DNA of 6,743 nucleotides from Desulfobacteraceae bacterium (GTDB lineage Bacteria > Desulfobacterota > Desulfobacteria > Desulfobacterales > Desulfosarcinaceae): the NCBI GenBank assembly GCA_027031325.1, contig JALVRI010000110.1:1-6743 (forward strand), given 5' to 3'. Both the position numbers and the translations under genes were made by a program. Below the pieces are notes generated by a model. The model saw only the letters and a program-made list of their open reading frames with translations, was not told the origin of the DNA and did not search any database. Shown in pieces: positions 6,549 through 6,743 of the stretch; position 1 is the first letter of the stretch; each line of letters opens with the position of its first letter.

Positions 6549-6571
6549 AAAACGGGCGCCGTCCGGCGCCC
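6549..6571 (-). terminator. Intrinsic terminator at the end of the CRISPR array
   Basis: Read on the minus strand, GGGCGCCG (6571-6564) and CGGCGCCC (6561-6554) form a perfect 8-bp GC stem with a two-base loop, followed by G and then TTTT (6552-6549) and a further AT-rich stretch. The stem starts right at the edge of the last degenerate CRISPR repeat. On the plus strand no T run follows the hairpin, so termination would be of minus-strand transcripts, consistent with array transcription toward the cas genes. Confidence 0.6.
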
Positions 6572-6741
6572 AATCTCCTCAAACCATGGCCTGTCTTCAA
6601 ACGTATATTGTAGGGGCGGGTTTTAAACCCGCCCCTACTCAATCCCCTCACATCGGGGCCTTCCTTCAAACATAGCCTTCGGGCCATCAGTCCCTTGGGC
6701 TTTTTGTCTCACCCTCCTCACCTCGGGGCCTTCCTTCAACC
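6567..6741 (-). CRISPR. Leader-distal end of a degenerate CRISPR array (3 repeats, 2 spacers)
   Basis: Three related 36-nt units lie at 6567-6602, 6636-6671 and 6706-6741, with periods of 69 and 70 bp. This leaves spacers of 33 nt (6603-6635) and 34 nt (6672-6705). On the minus strand the repeat begins GTTTGAAGGAAGGCC and its 3' end is best rebuilt as ATTGAGAC, very close to the ATTGAAAC tag of many type I and III repeats. The two right-hand copies agree at 29 of 36 positions and the leftmost agrees with the middle one at 26 of 36, so decay rises toward the cas genes. That is usual for the leader-distal end. The leader and fresher repeats should lie beyond the right edge. Alternatives are a dead array remnant or another tandem repeat, but regular spacing next to cas1-cas2 favours CRISPR. 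Confidence 0.75.
6610..6638. repeat. Palindromic REP-like element, copy 2, filling a CRISPR spacer
   Basis: GTAGGGGCGGGTTT (6610-6623) and its exact complement (6625-6638) pair over 14 bp around a single central T. The element covers nearly all of the 33-nt spacer and the first three bases of the adjoining repeat on the plus strand. Its core matches copy 1 at 6449-6465. It may be a spacer captured from a dispersed genomic palindrome, or an element that arose within a decaying array. Confidence 0.7.
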
Positions 6742-6743
6742 CA

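Overview
The window looks like a bacterial chromosome segment with high GC, strong purine-rich ribosome binding sites and tightly packed genes. No rRNA, tRNA or housekeeping marker is present, so taxonomy is inference only. The gene set and the GGGGCGGGTTT/AAACCCGCCCC palindromic repeats would suit an anaerobic, possibly thermophilic lineage such as a GC-rich Clostridia (Peptococcales/Moorellales-like) or a Desulfobacterota-type genome, with low confidence.

Left part (1-1776). A near-perfect 18-bp-stem terminator (1-45) ends a minus-strand gene for a dimeric, SAM-dependent family-2 O-methyltransferase (56-1054). A 248-bp divergent intergenic region carries a plausible plus-strand promoter and a small dyad. 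It leads into a 106-codon plus-strand gene of unknown function (1303-1623). That gene converges on a very short acidic minus-strand ORF (1639-1776), which has no visible ribosome binding site but sits just downstream of a good sigma70/sigmaA-type promoter.

Central and right part (1917-6225). This is a four-gene minus-strand operon, read right to left: a TPR-repeat protein (465 aa), an archaeo-eukaryotic-primase (AEP) family protein of the CRISPR-associated primase-polymerase type (CAPP, 536 aa), cas1 (347 aa) and cas2 (92 aa). The first two genes overlap by 59 bp, and the gaps between the others are 24 and 12 bp. The Cas1 catalytic residues and the AEP catalytic motifs are intact. No interference (effector) gene is present, so this is a stand-alone adaptation module, or one whose effector lies outside the window. 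The inferred role is spacer capture by Cas1-Cas2, with the AEP protein supplying nucleic-acid synthesis and the TPR protein acting as a scaffold or adaptor.

Right edge (6549-6743). Three diverged 36-nt repeats with periods of 69 and 70 bp form the end of a CRISPR array that continues past the window. Repeat polarity (GTTTGAA... to ...ATTGAGAC on the minus strand), increasing repeat decay toward the cas genes, and an intrinsic terminator immediately after the last repeat all indicate minus-strand transcription, with this as the leader-distal end. One spacer consists almost entirely of a perfect palindrome whose core recurs 160 bp away in the same intergenic region. This suggests either a self-derived spacer or a palindromic element lodged in a decaying array.
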